Shown here in pieces: positions 28,126 through 38,756 of a DNA stretch of 47,098 nt; the stretch's first letter is position 1, and every line of letters begins with the position of its first letter. The stretch covers positions 1 to 47,098 of the forward strand of contig JADIMX010000128.1 in assembly GCA_017694425.1 (NCBI GenBank). Reading direction: 5' to 3'. Below the pieces are notes generated by a model. The model worked only from the letters and a program-made list of their open reading frames with translations. It had not been told where the DNA came from and ran no database searches. The translations under genes were made by a program, and so were the position numbers. Source of the stretch: Candidatus Fimicola merdigallinarum (GTDB lineage Bacteria > Bacillota > Clostridia > Lachnospirales > Anaerotignaceae).

Positions 28126-29406
28126 ATGGAAGAAAAATGGAATTTAGGAACACAGGCTGTGCAAGGTGCATACAGACCAAAAAATGCAGAGGCTAGAGTA
28201 TTGCCTTTATACCAAAGCACAACTTATAGATATGATACTTGTGAGGAGCTTGCCAGAGTTTTTGACCTTGAGCAGGATACTCCTATGTATACAAGACTTG
28301 CAAATCCTACAACTGACGCACTTGAAAAGAAAATTTGCAATATGGAGGGTGGAGTTGGTGCTTTAGCTACATCAAGCGGTATGGCTGCTACAACTTTAGC
28401 TGTTTTAAACATACTTAAAGCTGGCGACCATATTTTAGCATCAAGCACTATATACGGTGGCTCATTCACTCTTTTTACTACAACATTTAAGGATTTAGGC
28501 ATAGAGGTTACTATGTTTGACCCTGATAGCAGTAAAGAGGATATTGTAAAACTTGCAAAACCTAATACAAAGCTTTTATTTGGTGAAACAATAGGTAATC
28601 CACTTGTAAATGTTTTAGATTTTGAAAAATTTTCTGCTGTGGCTAAGGAGATAGACGTACCTTTTATGGTGGATAACACATTTGCTACACCGTACCTTTG
28701 TAATCCTTTTAAGTATGGTGCAAATATTATTATTCACTCAACTTCAAAATACATAGATGGACACGCCTCAGCTTTAGGTGGAATGATTGTTGACGGTGGA
28801 AATTATAACTGGGATAACGGTAAATTCCCTTGTCTTGTAGAGCCAGATGAAAGTTATCACGGGGTAAGCTATGTTGAGAAGTTTGGCTCATCTGCATATA
28901 TAGTTAAAGCTAGGGCAAATGTTATGAGAAATATGGGTATGACTGCTAGTCCTTTTAACTCATACCTTACAAATTTAGGTAGCGAAACTTTACATTTAAG
29001 AATGGATAAACATTGTGAAAATGCTTTAAAAATGGCAGAATACCTTAAAAATCACGAAATGTGTACTTGGGTAAAATATCCGTATCTTTCAGATAATAAG
29101 TATTATGACCTTGCAAAAAAATACCTTCCTAAGGGAGCTAGTGGTGTTTTAACATTTGGAGTTAAAGGTGGTCGTGATGCAGGTAGAAAATTTATAGATT
29201 CATTAAAACTTGTGGCTTTAGTTACACACGTTTCTGACGCTAGAAGCTCTGTACTTCAGCCGGCAAGCACAACTCACAGACAGCTTTCAGATGATGAGCT
29301 TATAAGCTGTGGAGTTTCACCGGATATGATAAGATTTTCTGTGGGAATTGAAGACGTAGACGACCTTATCGCTGATTTTGAACAGGCATTTAATAAAATA
29401 AAATAA
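28126..29406 (+). CDS. O-acetylhomoserine aminocarboxypropyltransferase / Cys-Met metabolism PLP enzyme
   Basis: MEEKWNLGTQAVQGAYRPKN..., HSTSKYIDGHASALGG PLP lysine region; ATG 28126 with aggggga SD is better than the TTG 28012 ORF start. Confidence 0.92.
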   Translation: MEEKWNLGTQAVQGAYRPKNAEARVLPLYQSTTYRYDTCEELARVFDLEQDTPMYTRLANPTTDALEKKICNMEGGVGALATSSGMAATTLAVLNILKAGDHILASSTIYGGSFTLFTTTFKDLGIEVTMFDPDSSKEDIVKLAKPNTKLLFGETIGNPLVNVLDFEKFSAVAKEIDVPFMVDNTFATPYLCNPFKYGANIIIHSTSKYIDGHASALGGMIVDGGNYNWDNGKFPCLVEPDESYHGVSYVEKFGSSAYIVKARANVMRNMGMTASPFNSYLTNLGSETLHLRMDKHCENALKMAEYLKNHEMCTWVKYPYLSDNKYYDLAKKYLPKGASGVLTFGVKGGRDAGRKFIDSLKLVALVTHVSDARSSVLQPASTTHRQLSDDELISCGVSPDMIRFSVGIEDVDDLIADFEQAFNKIK

Positions 29407-29459
29407 TAATTACTATTGATATATACAGGGGTTTTTAATAAAGAGAGAGGGGCATAGGT

Positions 29460-31697
29460 ATGATTACAACTACAAGCGTAACTGAACTTTTAAGAATTGT
29501 AAATGTTGAACACAGTAATCCACACGACGTACTTGGTATGCACGAGGTTAAAGACGGTGAAGGGGGTACTGTTGTTTCTGTAAGACAATTCATACCTCAG
29601 GCAAGCACAATTACTGTTATTGATGCTGAAGATAAAAGTAAAAAATATGAAATGACTAGAATTCACGAAGACGGCTTTTTTGAGGTTATTATACCTGATA
29701 GAAGTAAGTGGTTTAATTACTATATTTCCGTTGCAGACTTTCAGGGCAACGAGTGGGAAACTTACGACCCATATAGCTTTGCTCCAACATTAAGCGAGTA
29801 CGACAGATATCTTTTTAATGCCGGAAACCATTACAAAATATATGAAAAGCTTGGAGCACACATAAGAGAGGTTGACGGTGTTTTAGGTGTATCTTTCGCC
29901 GTTTGGGCACCTAATGCCAAAAGTGTTAGTATTATAGGTGACTTTAACAGCTGGGACGAGAGAAGAAATCAGATGAGATTACTTGGTGAATCTGGTATTT
30001 GGGAAATGTTTGTGCCTAACCTTTGCGAGGGGGACAAGTACAAATATCACGTTAAAGCACAGGATAATAGCACTTGCCTTAAATCTGACCCATACGGTTT
30101 TTATAGCGAATTAAGACCGGATACGGCCTCAATAGTTTTTGATATAAATAGCTATGAATGGCAAGATGATGAGTGGGTAAAAAAACGTGATAGCATTGAC
30201 GTTTACAATAGCCCTATGAATGTATACGAGGTTCATTTAGGCTCTTGGATGAGAGTGCCTGAGGAGGGAAATCGCTCTCTTACATACCTTGAGGCAGGTG
30301 AAAAACTTGTTAAGTACGCTAAAGAAATGGGATATACTCACATAGAGCTTTTGCCTATTGAGGAACACCCATTTGACGGTAGTTGGGGGTATCAGGTTAC
30401 AGGATACTATGCTCCTACAAGTAGATACGGAAACCCTAGAGAATTTAAGGAGTTTATCGACATATGCCATAGAAACGGTATCGGTGTATTTTTAGACTGG
30501 GTACCGGCTCATTTCCCTAAAGATGCTCACGGTTTAGCTAAGTTTGACGGTACAGCATTATATGAACACGCTGACCCTAGAAAAGGCGAACACCCAGAGT
30601 GGGGAACACTTATATTTAACTATGGCAGAAACGAAGTAAGAAACTTCCTTATAGCTAATGCTATATATTGGATAGAGGAGTACCACCTTGACGGTCTTAG
30701 AGTAGATGCTGTTGCCTCAATGCTTTACCTTGATTACGGTAAAAATGGTGGCGAGTGGATACCTAATGAGAGAGGTGGCAGAGAAAATCTTGAGGCAGAG
30801 GAGTTTTTAAAACATATGAACTCTGTCATAACAGGTGCACACCCGTCAGTTATGATGATAGCTGAAGAAAGTACATCTTGGGCTGGAGTTACTACACCGG
30901 CACAGTACGGTGGACTTGGTTTTACTATGAAGTGGAATATGGGTTGGATGAACGACTATTTAACATATCTTAAAAAAGATTGTATATATAGAAAGTATCA
31001 TCAGAATAACCTTACATTTAGCCTTGTTTACGCCTATACAGAAAACTTTATACTTGTTCTTTCTCACGACGAGGTTGTGCATATGAAAGGCTCTATGGCT
31101 ACAAAAATGCCAGGGGACCTTTGGCAGAAGTTTGCAAATCTTAGAGTTGCATATGGATATATGTATGGTCACCCAGGAAAGATGTTAAACTTTATGGGTA
31201 ATGAGTTTGGTCAGTTCTCAGAGTGGAGTGAGGCTAGAAGTCTTGACTGGCACTTATTAAACTATGACGACCATAAGAATTTACAGAATTATATTAAGGA
31301 CCTTAATAAATTTTACTTAGATAATCCGGCTATGTGGGAGAAAGATTTTGATAGCACAGGTTTTGAATGGATAGAGTGTGATGACAATGAAAGAAGTATT
31401 TTATCTTTCGTTAGAAAGGGTAATAACCCTGAAGATGAGCTTTTATTCGTTTGCAACTTTACACCGGCTACATACTTTGATTTTAGAGTAGGTGTTACTG
31501 TTTCAGGAACATATACAGAAGTGTTTAACAGCGACGAGGAGAAGTATGGCGGAAGTGGTGTTGTCAATAGAAAAGACATTGAAAGTGAAAGAATTGACTG
31601 GAACAAACGTCAAAATAGTATATCTATAAAAGTGCCACCACTTGGAATTGCTATATTTAAAAGAACAAAAAATGATAATAAAGCCAATTTTCAATAA
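29460..31697 (+). CDS. glgB: 1,4-alpha-glucan branching enzyme
   Basis: GH13 motifs DWVPAHFPKDAHGLAKFDGTALYEH, LRVDAVASMLYLDY, LSHDEVVH. Confidence 0.97.
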   Translation: MITTTSVTELLRIVNVEHSNPHDVLGMHEVKDGEGGTVVSVRQFIPQASTITVIDAEDKSKKYEMTRIHEDGFFEVIIPDRSKWFNYYISVADFQGNEWETYDPYSFAPTLSEYDRYLFNAGNHYKIYEKLGAHIREVDGVLGVSFAVWAPNAKSVSIIGDFNSWDERRNQMRLLGESGIWEMFVPNLCEGDKYKYHVKAQDNSTCLKSDPYGFYSELRPDTASIVFDINSYEWQDDEWVKKRDSIDVYNSPMNVYEVHLGSWMRVPEEGNRSLTYLEAGEKLVKYAKEMGYTHIELLPIEEHPFDGSWGYQVTGYYAPTSRYGNPREFKEFIDICHRNGIGVFLDWVPAHFPKDAHGLAKFDGTALYEHADPRKGEHPEWGTLIFNYGRNEVRNFLIANAIYWIEEYHLDGLRVDAVASMLYLDYGKNGGEWIPNERGGRENLEAEEFLKHMNSVITGAHPSVMMIAEESTSWAGVTTPAQYGGLGFTMKWNMGWMNDYLTYLKKDCIYRKYHQNNLTFSLVYAYTENFILVLSHDEVVHMKGSMATKMPGDLWQKFANLRVAYGYMYGHPGKMLNFMGNEFGQFSEWSEARSLDWHLLNYDDHKNLQNYIKDLNKFYLDNPAMWEKDFDSTGFEWIECDDNERSILSFVRKGNNPEDELLFVCNFTPATYFDFRVGVTVSGTYTEVFNSDEEKYGGSGVVNRKDIESERIDWNKRQNSISIKVPPLGIAIFKRTKNDNKANFQ

Positions 31698-31727
31698 AAG
31701 TTTTGATTAATAAAAGGATTTTTATTA

Positions 31728-31756
31728 TTGACGTGAATTATTTTTTTGTGTATAAT
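31728..31756 (+). promoter_or_regulatory. Sigma-A-like promoter for rpsU
   Basis: TTGACG - 17 nt - TATAAT. Confidence 0.75.
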
Positions 31757-31835
31757 TCTATAATGTGTGGTAAGAGATAGGAAATTTTATTCTTGAGTCC
31801 ACAAACGAATCTCGCACCTGGAGGGAGGGAAATTC

Positions 31836-32012
31836 ATGTCAGAGGTAAAAGTAAAAGAAAATGAATCCTTAGATAGTGCTCTTCGCCGCTTTAAAAGAAG
31901 CTGTGCAAAAGATGGTATTATGGGAGAAGTTCGCAAAAGAGAACATTACGACAAACCTAGCGTAAAACGCAAAAAGAAATCAGAAGCTGCAAGAAAACGT
32001 AAATTCAGATAA
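31836..32012 (+). CDS. rpsU: 30S ribosomal protein S21 (absent from supplied ORF track)
   Basis: [60 protein letters not shown] ggagggaggg. Confidence 0.97.
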   Translation: MSEVKVKENESLDSALRRFKRSCAKDGIMGEVRKREHYDKPSVKRKKKSEAARKRKFR

Positions 32013-32036
32013 TTTATATTGCAGGAGATGACCATT

Positions 32037-32483
32037 ATGTCTTTAAAAGAAAGACTTTTGCAAGATATGAAAGACGCTATGAAAGCTAAGGATACTGTTA
32101 AGAAAAATACGGTGCAACTTATACGTTCAGGCGTACTTCAAATTGAAAAAGATAAACAAATTGAATTAGATGACGATGGTGTTCTCGATGTTATAGCTAA
32201 AGAGCTTAAAAAACGTCGTGATTCTTTACCTGAGTTTGAAAAAAGCGGACGAACTGATTTAATAGAAAATCTCAACAAAGAAATTGACGTACTGTTGGGA
32301 TACCTTCCAGAGCAGTTGACTGAAGAAGAAATTCAAGAAATTGTTGATGAAACTATAAAAGAAGTCCAAGCAGAGTCCATTAAAGATATGGGCAAAGTTA
32401 TGACAGCGGTTACACCTAAGGTGAAAGGCCGTGCAGATAACAAAATCGTAAGTAGTTACGTTAAAAAGTTATTACAGAAGTAA
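32037..32483 (+). CDS. yqeY: GatB/YqeY domain-containing protein
   Basis: MSLKERLLQDMKDAMKAKDTVKKNTVQLIRSGV; follows rpsU as in other Firmicutes. Confidence 0.93.
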   Translation: MSLKERLLQDMKDAMKAKDTVKKNTVQLIRSGVLQIEKDKQIELDDDGVLDVIAKELKKRRDSLPEFEKSGRTDLIENLNKEIDVLLGYLPEQLTEEEIQEIVDETIKEVQAESIKDMGKVMTAVTPKVKGRADNKIVSSYVKKLLQK

Positions 32484-32489
32484 GTTTTA

Positions 32490-32519
32490 GAGTACAGATT
32501 TTATCTGTACTCTTTTTTT
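32490..32519 (+). terminator. Terminator after yqeY
   Basis: GAGTACAGATTTTATCTGTACTCTTTTTTT. Confidence 0.85.
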
Positions 32520-33207
32520 GCGTTTTTGGAAATATAGACATATTTTTTAGGTAGTGTGGTTTAGGGTTTAAAAATGAGTGTATGTAAGGAGAATAGGCTT
32601 AGTTAGGTGGTTAAAATCAAGAGAGATAGTTCGGTTCTATTGTTAGTTTGATAGATAAAAAGTGTAAGGCTTTTTGGTTTTAAAGGCTAATTTATGTGAT
32701 TGCTGAATTTATTATAAAATGATTTTTGAATTTTATGTAGTAGTATTTTAGGTATATTGGAGATATAGAAGTATAAATTTTAGTTGGTTTTAGTGATTTG
32801 TAATTATTTAAATATAGTAATTTTTAGATATAAGATTAATATATTATAAGGGGTTATTTAAGTAGAATTAGATTAATTTTTGAATTATGTATTTTGTGTT
32901 TAATGTTTTTGTGACATATGTCAAAAATCAACTGTGAAATTATGGAATTATGTTTACGTGTATGTTATCATAGTGATAAATTTATTTTTTAATTTAATAG
33001 TAGCAAGTTGTTATAGTTAATTTTATACTAGGTATCATTAGCTATTTAGCAACATAAAGTCAGCGATTTAACTTAATCCCATAAGCTATAAAAATAAATA
33101 TACGGGGAAATATTTATTATTTTTTAAGGCTTTATATTAAATGTGATTATATACTTATAAAAATAAATTTGGGTATTTAAGTTTATTGCTGGCTTATTTT
33201 ATTTCTA

Positions 33208-33231
33208 GGGCATATATATATGCTCTTTTTT
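33208..33231 (+). terminator. Terminator-like hairpin upstream of yqfC
   Basis: GGGCATA-TATA-TATGCTC then TTTTTT. Confidence 0.6.
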
Positions 33232-33298
33232 AATGTGTAATTATATATTTAAAATTTGCATAATATTTTATATAAACTATATTTTGGGGGTTAATAGC

Positions 33299-33565
33299 TT
33301 GGGCTTTGATATAAAGAGAAATTTTACAGAAACACTTAAACTTCCTAGGGAGGTTATGCTGGATTTACCTCTTATATCCCTTACTGGCAGGGAGGAGATT
33401 ATGATAGAAAATTTTAAGGGAATACTTGAGTATGGTGACGACAGAATAAGAATAAATACAAAGTGTGGAGTTATAAGGATAACAGGCAAAAATCTTGTTT
33501 TGGGACAAATAACATCAGAATGTCTAAATATAAAAGGTGTATTGTCATCTATTGAGTTTATTTAA
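33299..33565 (+). CDS. yqfC: Sporulation protein YqfC
   Basis: FDIKRNFTETLKLPREVMLDLPLISLTGREEIMIENFKGILEY; TTG start with gggggt SD, synteny with yqfD. Confidence 0.9.
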   Translation: MGFDIKRNFTETLKLPREVMLDLPLISLTGREEIMIENFKGILEYGDDRIRINTKCGVIRITGKNLVLGQITSECLNIKGVLSSIEFI

Positions 33566-33588
33566 TGGCGTAAACTGGGGGTATACTA

Positions 33589-34773
33589 ATGTTTTTGGCA
33601 TTGTGGAATTATTTAAAGGGATATGTTATTATAAAGGTATCCGGTTTTTCAACGGAAAGGTTTATAAATATGGCATCTTACAGAGGGATTTATATATGGG
33701 ATATGAAAACCTATGACGGCTATATTTACATAAAAGTTTCGCTTTCCGGTTTTAAACTTTTGAAAGAGTGTGCTAGGAAAACAGGGTGTAAATTTGAAAT
33801 AGTTAATAGATGTGGGCTTCCTTTTTTCGTATATAGATACAGAAAAAGAAAGTTACTAGCTTTGGGAATACCTGCCTTTGTCATTTTTATATACATACTT
33901 TCTTCTTTCCTTTGGAAAATAGATGTTGTGGGTAATGATAGGGTTTTAGATACTTCTATTATTGAAATGTTGGAGAAAGAGGGCATAAAGGCTGGGACTT
34001 TAAAATTTAAAGTTGATACTAAAGATATAGCTAAAAAACTTATAGAGGAGTTTCCCGACATATCTTGGGCATCTGTTAGCTTAAAAGGTACAGATATGAT
34101 TATAAAAATATCTGAAACCATTGAAAAAACAGATATGGAGGACAACACTCCTAGTGATATTGTGGCTACAAAAGATGGTATAATAGAAAGTGTAGCTGTT
34201 TCTTCAGGAACGCCTTTAGTATCACAAGGTGATGTTATATATAAAGGTGATGTTCTTGTAAGTGGCGAGATTATACTTAAAGACGGTGAGGAGGAAGTAG
34301 GCAGACAGCTTACTTCTGCTAAGGCTAAAGTTTTTGCTAAGATATGGTATGAGTTTTATAACGAAGTACCTCTTTTTTATACAGAAAATATATATACTGG
34401 AAATGAAAAAAATGATACTTATTTTAAATTTAAGGATATTATAATTAATATACTAAGCCCTAATATTTTATATGAAAATTTTGATAAGACCGTAGTTTAT
34501 GAAAATAAGCTGTCTATTGGTGACTATGACTTGCCTATTTCTATAATAAAGGAAAAATATATGGAGTATGAAGTTGTGGATAAAGAACGCACCGAAGACG
34601 AGGCTAAAAGTATCATAGAATACAAAATTGAGGAAAATATTATGGATAATATACCTGAGGGTGATATAGTTCAAAAAGATACAGAGTATATAGTTAAGGA
34701 TAACAAGGTTTACGCAAAGACAACAGTTGCCGTAATAGAGAGAATTGACGAAAGACGTTTAAGGAGTGAGTAA
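33589..34773 (+). CDS. yqfD: Sporulation protein YqfD
   Basis: GYVIIKVSGFSTERFINMASYRGIYIWDM; synteny. Confidence 0.95.
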   Translation: MFLALWNYLKGYVIIKVSGFSTERFINMASYRGIYIWDMKTYDGYIYIKVSLSGFKLLKECARKTGCKFEIVNRCGLPFFVYRYRKRKLLALGIPAFVIFIYILSSFLWKIDVVGNDRVLDTSIIEMLEKEGIKAGTLKFKVDTKDIAKKLIEEFPDISWASVSLKGTDMIIKISETIEKTDMEDNTPSDIVATKDGIIESVAVSSGTPLVSQGDVIYKGDVLVSGEIILKDGEEEVGRQLTSAKAKVFAKIWYEFYNEVPLFYTENIYTGNEKNDTYFKFKDIIINILSPNILYENFDKTVVYENKLSIGDYDLPISIIKEKYMEYEVVDKERTEDEAKSIIEYKIEENIMDNIPEGDIVQKDTEYIVKDNKVYAKTTVAVIERIDERRLRSE

Positions 34774-34777
34774 TACT

Positions 34778-35740
34778 TTGGAACAGACAGAAAAGGTTGT
34801 TGAAATACGAAACGAAAATATTTCAAATGTTTTTGGACAGTTCGACAAAAATGTTAAGAAGATAGAGAAAGAATACGGAGTTAAAATTGTAAATAGAGGC
34901 GAGGGTGTAAAGGTTGTTGGAGATAAAGTATCTTGCGACAAGGCTTACAATGTTCTTCAGTCTTTAAATAATATAGCTGAAAAAGGCGAGGTTATAGGTG
35001 ACCAAAATGTAGAATATTTTATGCAGAGTGCAGACGAAGAATTTTCTCAGGTTGAGAGAATATATGATGATGCTATATGCCTTACTATAAACGGACGACC
35101 TGTAAAGCCTAAAACTCTTGGGCAGAAAAAATATATAGACCTTATTAGAGATAATACAATAGTTTTTGGTGTAGGTCCTGCCGGTACAGGTAAAACATAT
35201 CTTGCTATGGCAATGGCTATAACAGCTTTTAAAAATAATGAGGTTAATAGAATTATACTTACAAGACCGGCAATAGAGGCTGGTGAAAAACTTGGTTTTC
35301 TTCCAGGAGATTTACAACAGAAAGTTGACCCCTATTTAAGGCCACTTTATGATGCACTTTATGAGATTATGGGTGCTGAAAAGTTTATGCAGAATATGGA
35401 GAAAGGGCTTATAGAGGTAGCACCTTTAGCCTATATGAGAGGTCGTACTCTTGATAATGCCTTTATTGTGCTTGATGAGGCACAGAACACAACTCCTGAG
35501 CAGATGAAGATGTTTTTAACTAGAATTGGATACGGTTCTAAGGCTGTTATAACTGGTGACCTTACTCAGATTGACCTTGGAGAGGGTAAAAAGTCTGGTC
35601 TTGTAGATGCAGTTAAAATACTATCATCAGTTGACGACATTGGAATATTGCAGTTTACAAACAGAGATGTTGTAAGACACCCTCTTGTTCAGAAAATTAT
35701 AAATGCTTATGAAAAATATGAGAATAAGAAGCGGAAGTGA
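34778..35740 (+). CDS. phoH: PhoH family protein
   Basis: GPAGTGKTYLAMAMAI, FIVLDEAQNTTPEQMKMFLTRIG; TTG 34778 preferred since the GTG 34766 lies in the SD aaggag. Confidence 0.95.
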   Translation: MEQTEKVVEIRNENISNVFGQFDKNVKKIEKEYGVKIVNRGEGVKVVGDKVSCDKAYNVLQSLNNIAEKGEVIGDQNVEYFMQSADEEFSQVERIYDDAICLTINGRPVKPKTLGQKKYIDLIRDNTIVFGVGPAGTGKTYLAMAMAITAFKNNEVNRIILTRPAIEAGEKLGFLPGDLQQKVDPYLRPLYDALYEIMGAEKFMQNMEKGLIEVAPLAYMRGRTLDNAFIVLDEAQNTTPEQMKMFLTRIGYGSKAVITGDLTQIDLGEGKKSGLVDAVKILSSVDDIGILQFTNRDVVRHPLVQKIINAYEKYENKKRK

Positions 35741-35745
35741 TATAA

Positions 35746-37866
35746 TTGAGTTTTTCCGATAATTTTAGCAAGAAAGCTATTTTAATACTTAACTCGGTGC
35801 TTATGGTGGTTGCTGTTCTTGTGACTTTTTTCTCTATTACAACTGGTTCTTACATTAGAGAAAAAGAGAATATTCAAGTTGGAAGTGTTGCCACAAAGAA
35901 ATATGTAGCACCGGTTGACACAGTTGATACTATAGCTACCGAAAGGCTTAAGGAGGAGGCTAGGGATAGTGTAAGCCCTCTGTATAAGCATAATCCTTAT
36001 GTGGAGCAGGAAAGTAGGCAAGATGTTTCAGATTTCTTTAACGAGCTTGACAGTATGCTTTTAAGATATGATAACGGAGAAAGTCTTGATTCTCTTTTAC
36101 AGGAAACTAGCTTTAAACTTCCTGTTGTCCTTACCTATTCTCAATACGTTAGCTATAACTCACTTAGTCAGTTTGACAGATACACTTTTGTTGATGATAT
36201 ACAGTCTATAATACGATATGTTTATGAGCAGGGTGTAACTGATGATGGGGAGGATAAGGCTTGCGAGCTTGCTAAAGAGAGAATATCTACTTTAAGTTGG
36301 AGTGATACGTTAAAGGAAATGGCAAGTGCTATTATGTCTAGTGCTATAAATCCTAATCTTGTTATAGACGAGGAGAGTATGGAGGCCAGCAGAGAGAGGA
36401 AGGTATCTGAAGTTTCTGATGTTATTATAAAGAAAAATCAGAAGATAGTTGACGAAGGCGAAGTTATAACACAGGATATATACGATAGGTTAGAGCTTTT
36501 AAACCTTATAGACAATGAAAGTAGTGATAACATACTTCCTATAATGGGTAGTTTCATTGTTTCTGCTATGATTTTTATTGCTGTTTCCATATATCTATAT
36601 AGCCAAAAAAGGCAGTCTATATATAAACCTAGTGAAATGCTTATGCTTTTTACTATTTATATAATAACTGTTTTAGTTCTTAGGCTTACTGCCCATATGA
36701 CTAATTTTTCGCCTATACCTACGGTGATTTTTGCTATGCTTACATCAATACTTATAGATTTAAACACAGCACTTGTTTTTAATGTGTTTGTTGCAGTTAT
36801 AGGCACATTTATATTTAATGGCGATATGCAGTATGCTTTATACTTTGTTGTAACTGGTACATTTTCGGCACTTTTTATGCAGTATACTGACAGAAGAAAT
36901 AGAATAATATTTGTTGCTTTCGGTGTGTTTTTGGTAAATTTTATAACGCGTTTCTCTTTGGCATTGTTTTTTGAAAGTGGCTACAGCGTAAATCTTTTGA
37001 AAGACGGATATTATTCTGCCATAATAGGTGTGGTTTGTCTTATAATAACTATTGGTAGCTTACCTATATGGGAGGCAGTTTTTGAGGCTAACACCACAAT
37101 AAAACTTCTTGAACTTGCAAACCCTAATAATGAGCTTTTAAGAAAACTTATGATAGAAGCCCCTGGTACATACCATCACTCACTTATGGTTGCAAACCTT
37201 GCAGAAAGGGCATCTTTAGATATTGGGGCAAATGCTACCTTGGTTAGGGTAGGGGCATATTATCACGATATAGGAAAGTTAAAGTACCCTATGTATTTCA
37301 GCGAAAATCAAATGGGTGAAAATCCTCACGATAATTTAGACCCATACAGTAGTGCTAAGATTATAATACAGCATATACAAAATGGAATTGATATTGCTAA
37401 CGAAAAGAGATTACCAAAATCTATAAAAAGTATTATACAGGAACATCAAGGTACTACTCTTGTTAAATATTTTTATTTTAAGGCTACAAAAAGATACTCT
37501 GATGAAGGTGTAGACGAGGCTGACTTTAGGTATAAAGGTCCTATACCTGAAAGCAGGGAGTCTGCTATAGTTATGCTTGCCGATTCTGTTGAGGCTGGGG
37601 TTAGAAGTATTATGAAAGATGGTAACGATATAGGTCGTGCTGACGAGATGATAAAAAATATTATAAAGGACAAGCTTGATGACGGTCAGCTTAATAATTG
37701 CGACCTTACAATGAAGGACCTTGAAACTATAAGACATTCATTTGTTAAAGTTTTTGAGGGTATGTATCATCAGAGAGTTTCATATCCTAAGAGCGAGGAA
37801 TTAAAAGAGGCATCAAAGCATAACAAAGAGGTTATGGAGAAGAAAGAAAAGGAGAAAGAAAAATGA
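35746..37866 (+). CDS. pgpH: 7TM-HD family phosphohydrolase (PgpH/YqfF)
   Basis: EAPGTYHHSLMVANLAERA, YYHDIGKLKYPMYF; N-terminal 7TMR-HD extracellular region; TTG start. Confidence 0.93.
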   Translation: MSFSDNFSKKAILILNSVLMVVAVLVTFFSITTGSYIREKENIQVGSVATKKYVAPVDTVDTIATERLKEEARDSVSPLYKHNPYVEQESRQDVSDFFNELDSMLLRYDNGESLDSLLQETSFKLPVVLTYSQYVSYNSLSQFDRYTFVDDIQSIIRYVYEQGVTDDGEDKACELAKERISTLSWSDTLKEMASAIMSSAINPNLVIDEESMEASRERKVSEVSDVIIKKNQKIVDEGEVITQDIYDRLELLNLIDNESSDNILPIMGSFIVSAMIFIAVSIYLYSQKRQSIYKPSEMLMLFTIYIITVLVLRLTAHMTNFSPIPTVIFAMLTSILIDLNTALVFNVFVAVIGTFIFNGDMQYALYFVVTGTFSALFMQYTDRRNRIIFVAFGVFLVNFITRFSLALFFESGYSVNLLKDGYYSAIIGVVCLIITIGSLPIWEAVFEANTTIKLLELANPNNELLRKLMIEAPGTYHHSLMVANLAERASLDIGANATLVRVGAYYHDIGKLKYPMYFSENQMGENPHDNLDPYSSAKIIIQHIQNGIDIANEKRLPKSIKSIIQEHQGTTLVKYFYFKATKRYSDEGVDEADFRYKGPIPESRESAIVMLADSVEAGVRSIMKDGNDIGRADEMIKNIIKDKLDDGQLNNCDLTMKDLETIRHSFVKVFEGMYHQRVSYPKSEELKEASKHNKEVMEKKEKEKEK

Positions 37867-38333
37867 CAGTTCTTTTTGACAATAGATATGAGGGACAGTT
37901 TGACGAGGAATTTTTTCAAATGATAGAGAAAATTGCTCTTTTAAGTCTTGAGTATGAAGATTTTGATACAGACTGTGAAATAAGCGTTTCTTTAGTTGAT
38001 AATAATGAAATTAAAGATATAAACAGCAGATTTAGAAATATTGATTCGGCTACTGACGTTTTAAGTTTTCCACAGCTTACTTTTGAGGAAGATGAAATTT
38101 GTGACGTAAACGAGAATGACGAAATTATTCTTGGGGATATTATAATATCTGTTGAGAGAGCTATGGAGCAGGCAAAAGAGTATGGTCATTCTTTAAAAAG
38201 AGAAATAGCATTTTTGACTGCTCATAGTATGTTACATCTTCTTGGTTACGACCATATGGTTAAAGAGGAAGAGGAAGTTATGTTTAAAAAACAGAAAGAA
38301 ATATTAAATATTGCCGGTATACCTAGAGAGTAA
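37863..38333 (+). CDS. ybeY: rRNA maturation RNase YbeY
   Basis: TAHSMLHLLGYDHM; DIIISVERAMEQAKEYGHS. Confidence 0.97.
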   Translation: MTVLFDNRYEGQFDEEFFQMIEKIALLSLEYEDFDTDCEISVSLVDNNEIKDINSRFRNIDSATDVLSFPQLTFEEDEICDVNENDEIILGDIIISVERAMEQAKEYGHSLKREIAFLTAHSMLHLLGYDHMVKEEEEVMFKKQKEILNIAGIPRE

Positions 38334-38354
38334 AATTATTTGGGAGGGATACTT

Positions 38355-38735
38355 TTGGATAATAGGCAACTTATAGAAAAAGCTAAGGAAGCTATGGAAA
38401 ATTCATACTCACCATATTCAAATTTTAAGGTGGGGGCTTGTCTTTTATGCAAAGACGGTACAATATATACAGGGTGTAATATTGAAAACTCAAGTTTTGG
38501 TGCTACAAACTGTGCTGAGAGAACGGCTATTTTTAAGGCTGTGTCCGAGGGTAAAAGAGAATTTTTGAAGATTGCAGTTGTGGGAAGTGGAGAGGATTTA
38601 ACTTTCCCTTGTGGCATATGTCGTCAGGTTATGTCAGAATTTATGCTTGACGGGGAAGTTATACTTGAGGATAATAACAGAGAAATTAAAGTTTTTAAGG
38701 TTAGGGATTTATTGCCTTATGCCTTTAGTCTTTGA
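38355..38735 (+). CDS. cdd: Cytidine deaminase
   Basis: YSPYSNFKVGACLLC, GATNCAERTAIFKA, FPCGICRQVMSEF; TTG 38355 with gggagg SD. Confidence 0.95.
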   Translation: MDNRQLIEKAKEAMENSYSPYSNFKVGACLLCKDGTIYTGCNIENSSFGATNCAERTAIFKAVSEGKREFLKIAVVGSGEDLTFPCGICRQVMSEFMLDGEVILEDNNREIKVFKVRDLLPYAFSL

Positions 38736-38756
38736 GATTTAAAAGAAGGTGATTTT

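Noticed and set aside
29460-31697. glgB as part of a glycogen operon
   Set aside because: No glgA, glgC, glgD or glgP genes adjacent; isolated glgB is not by itself unusual enough to report.
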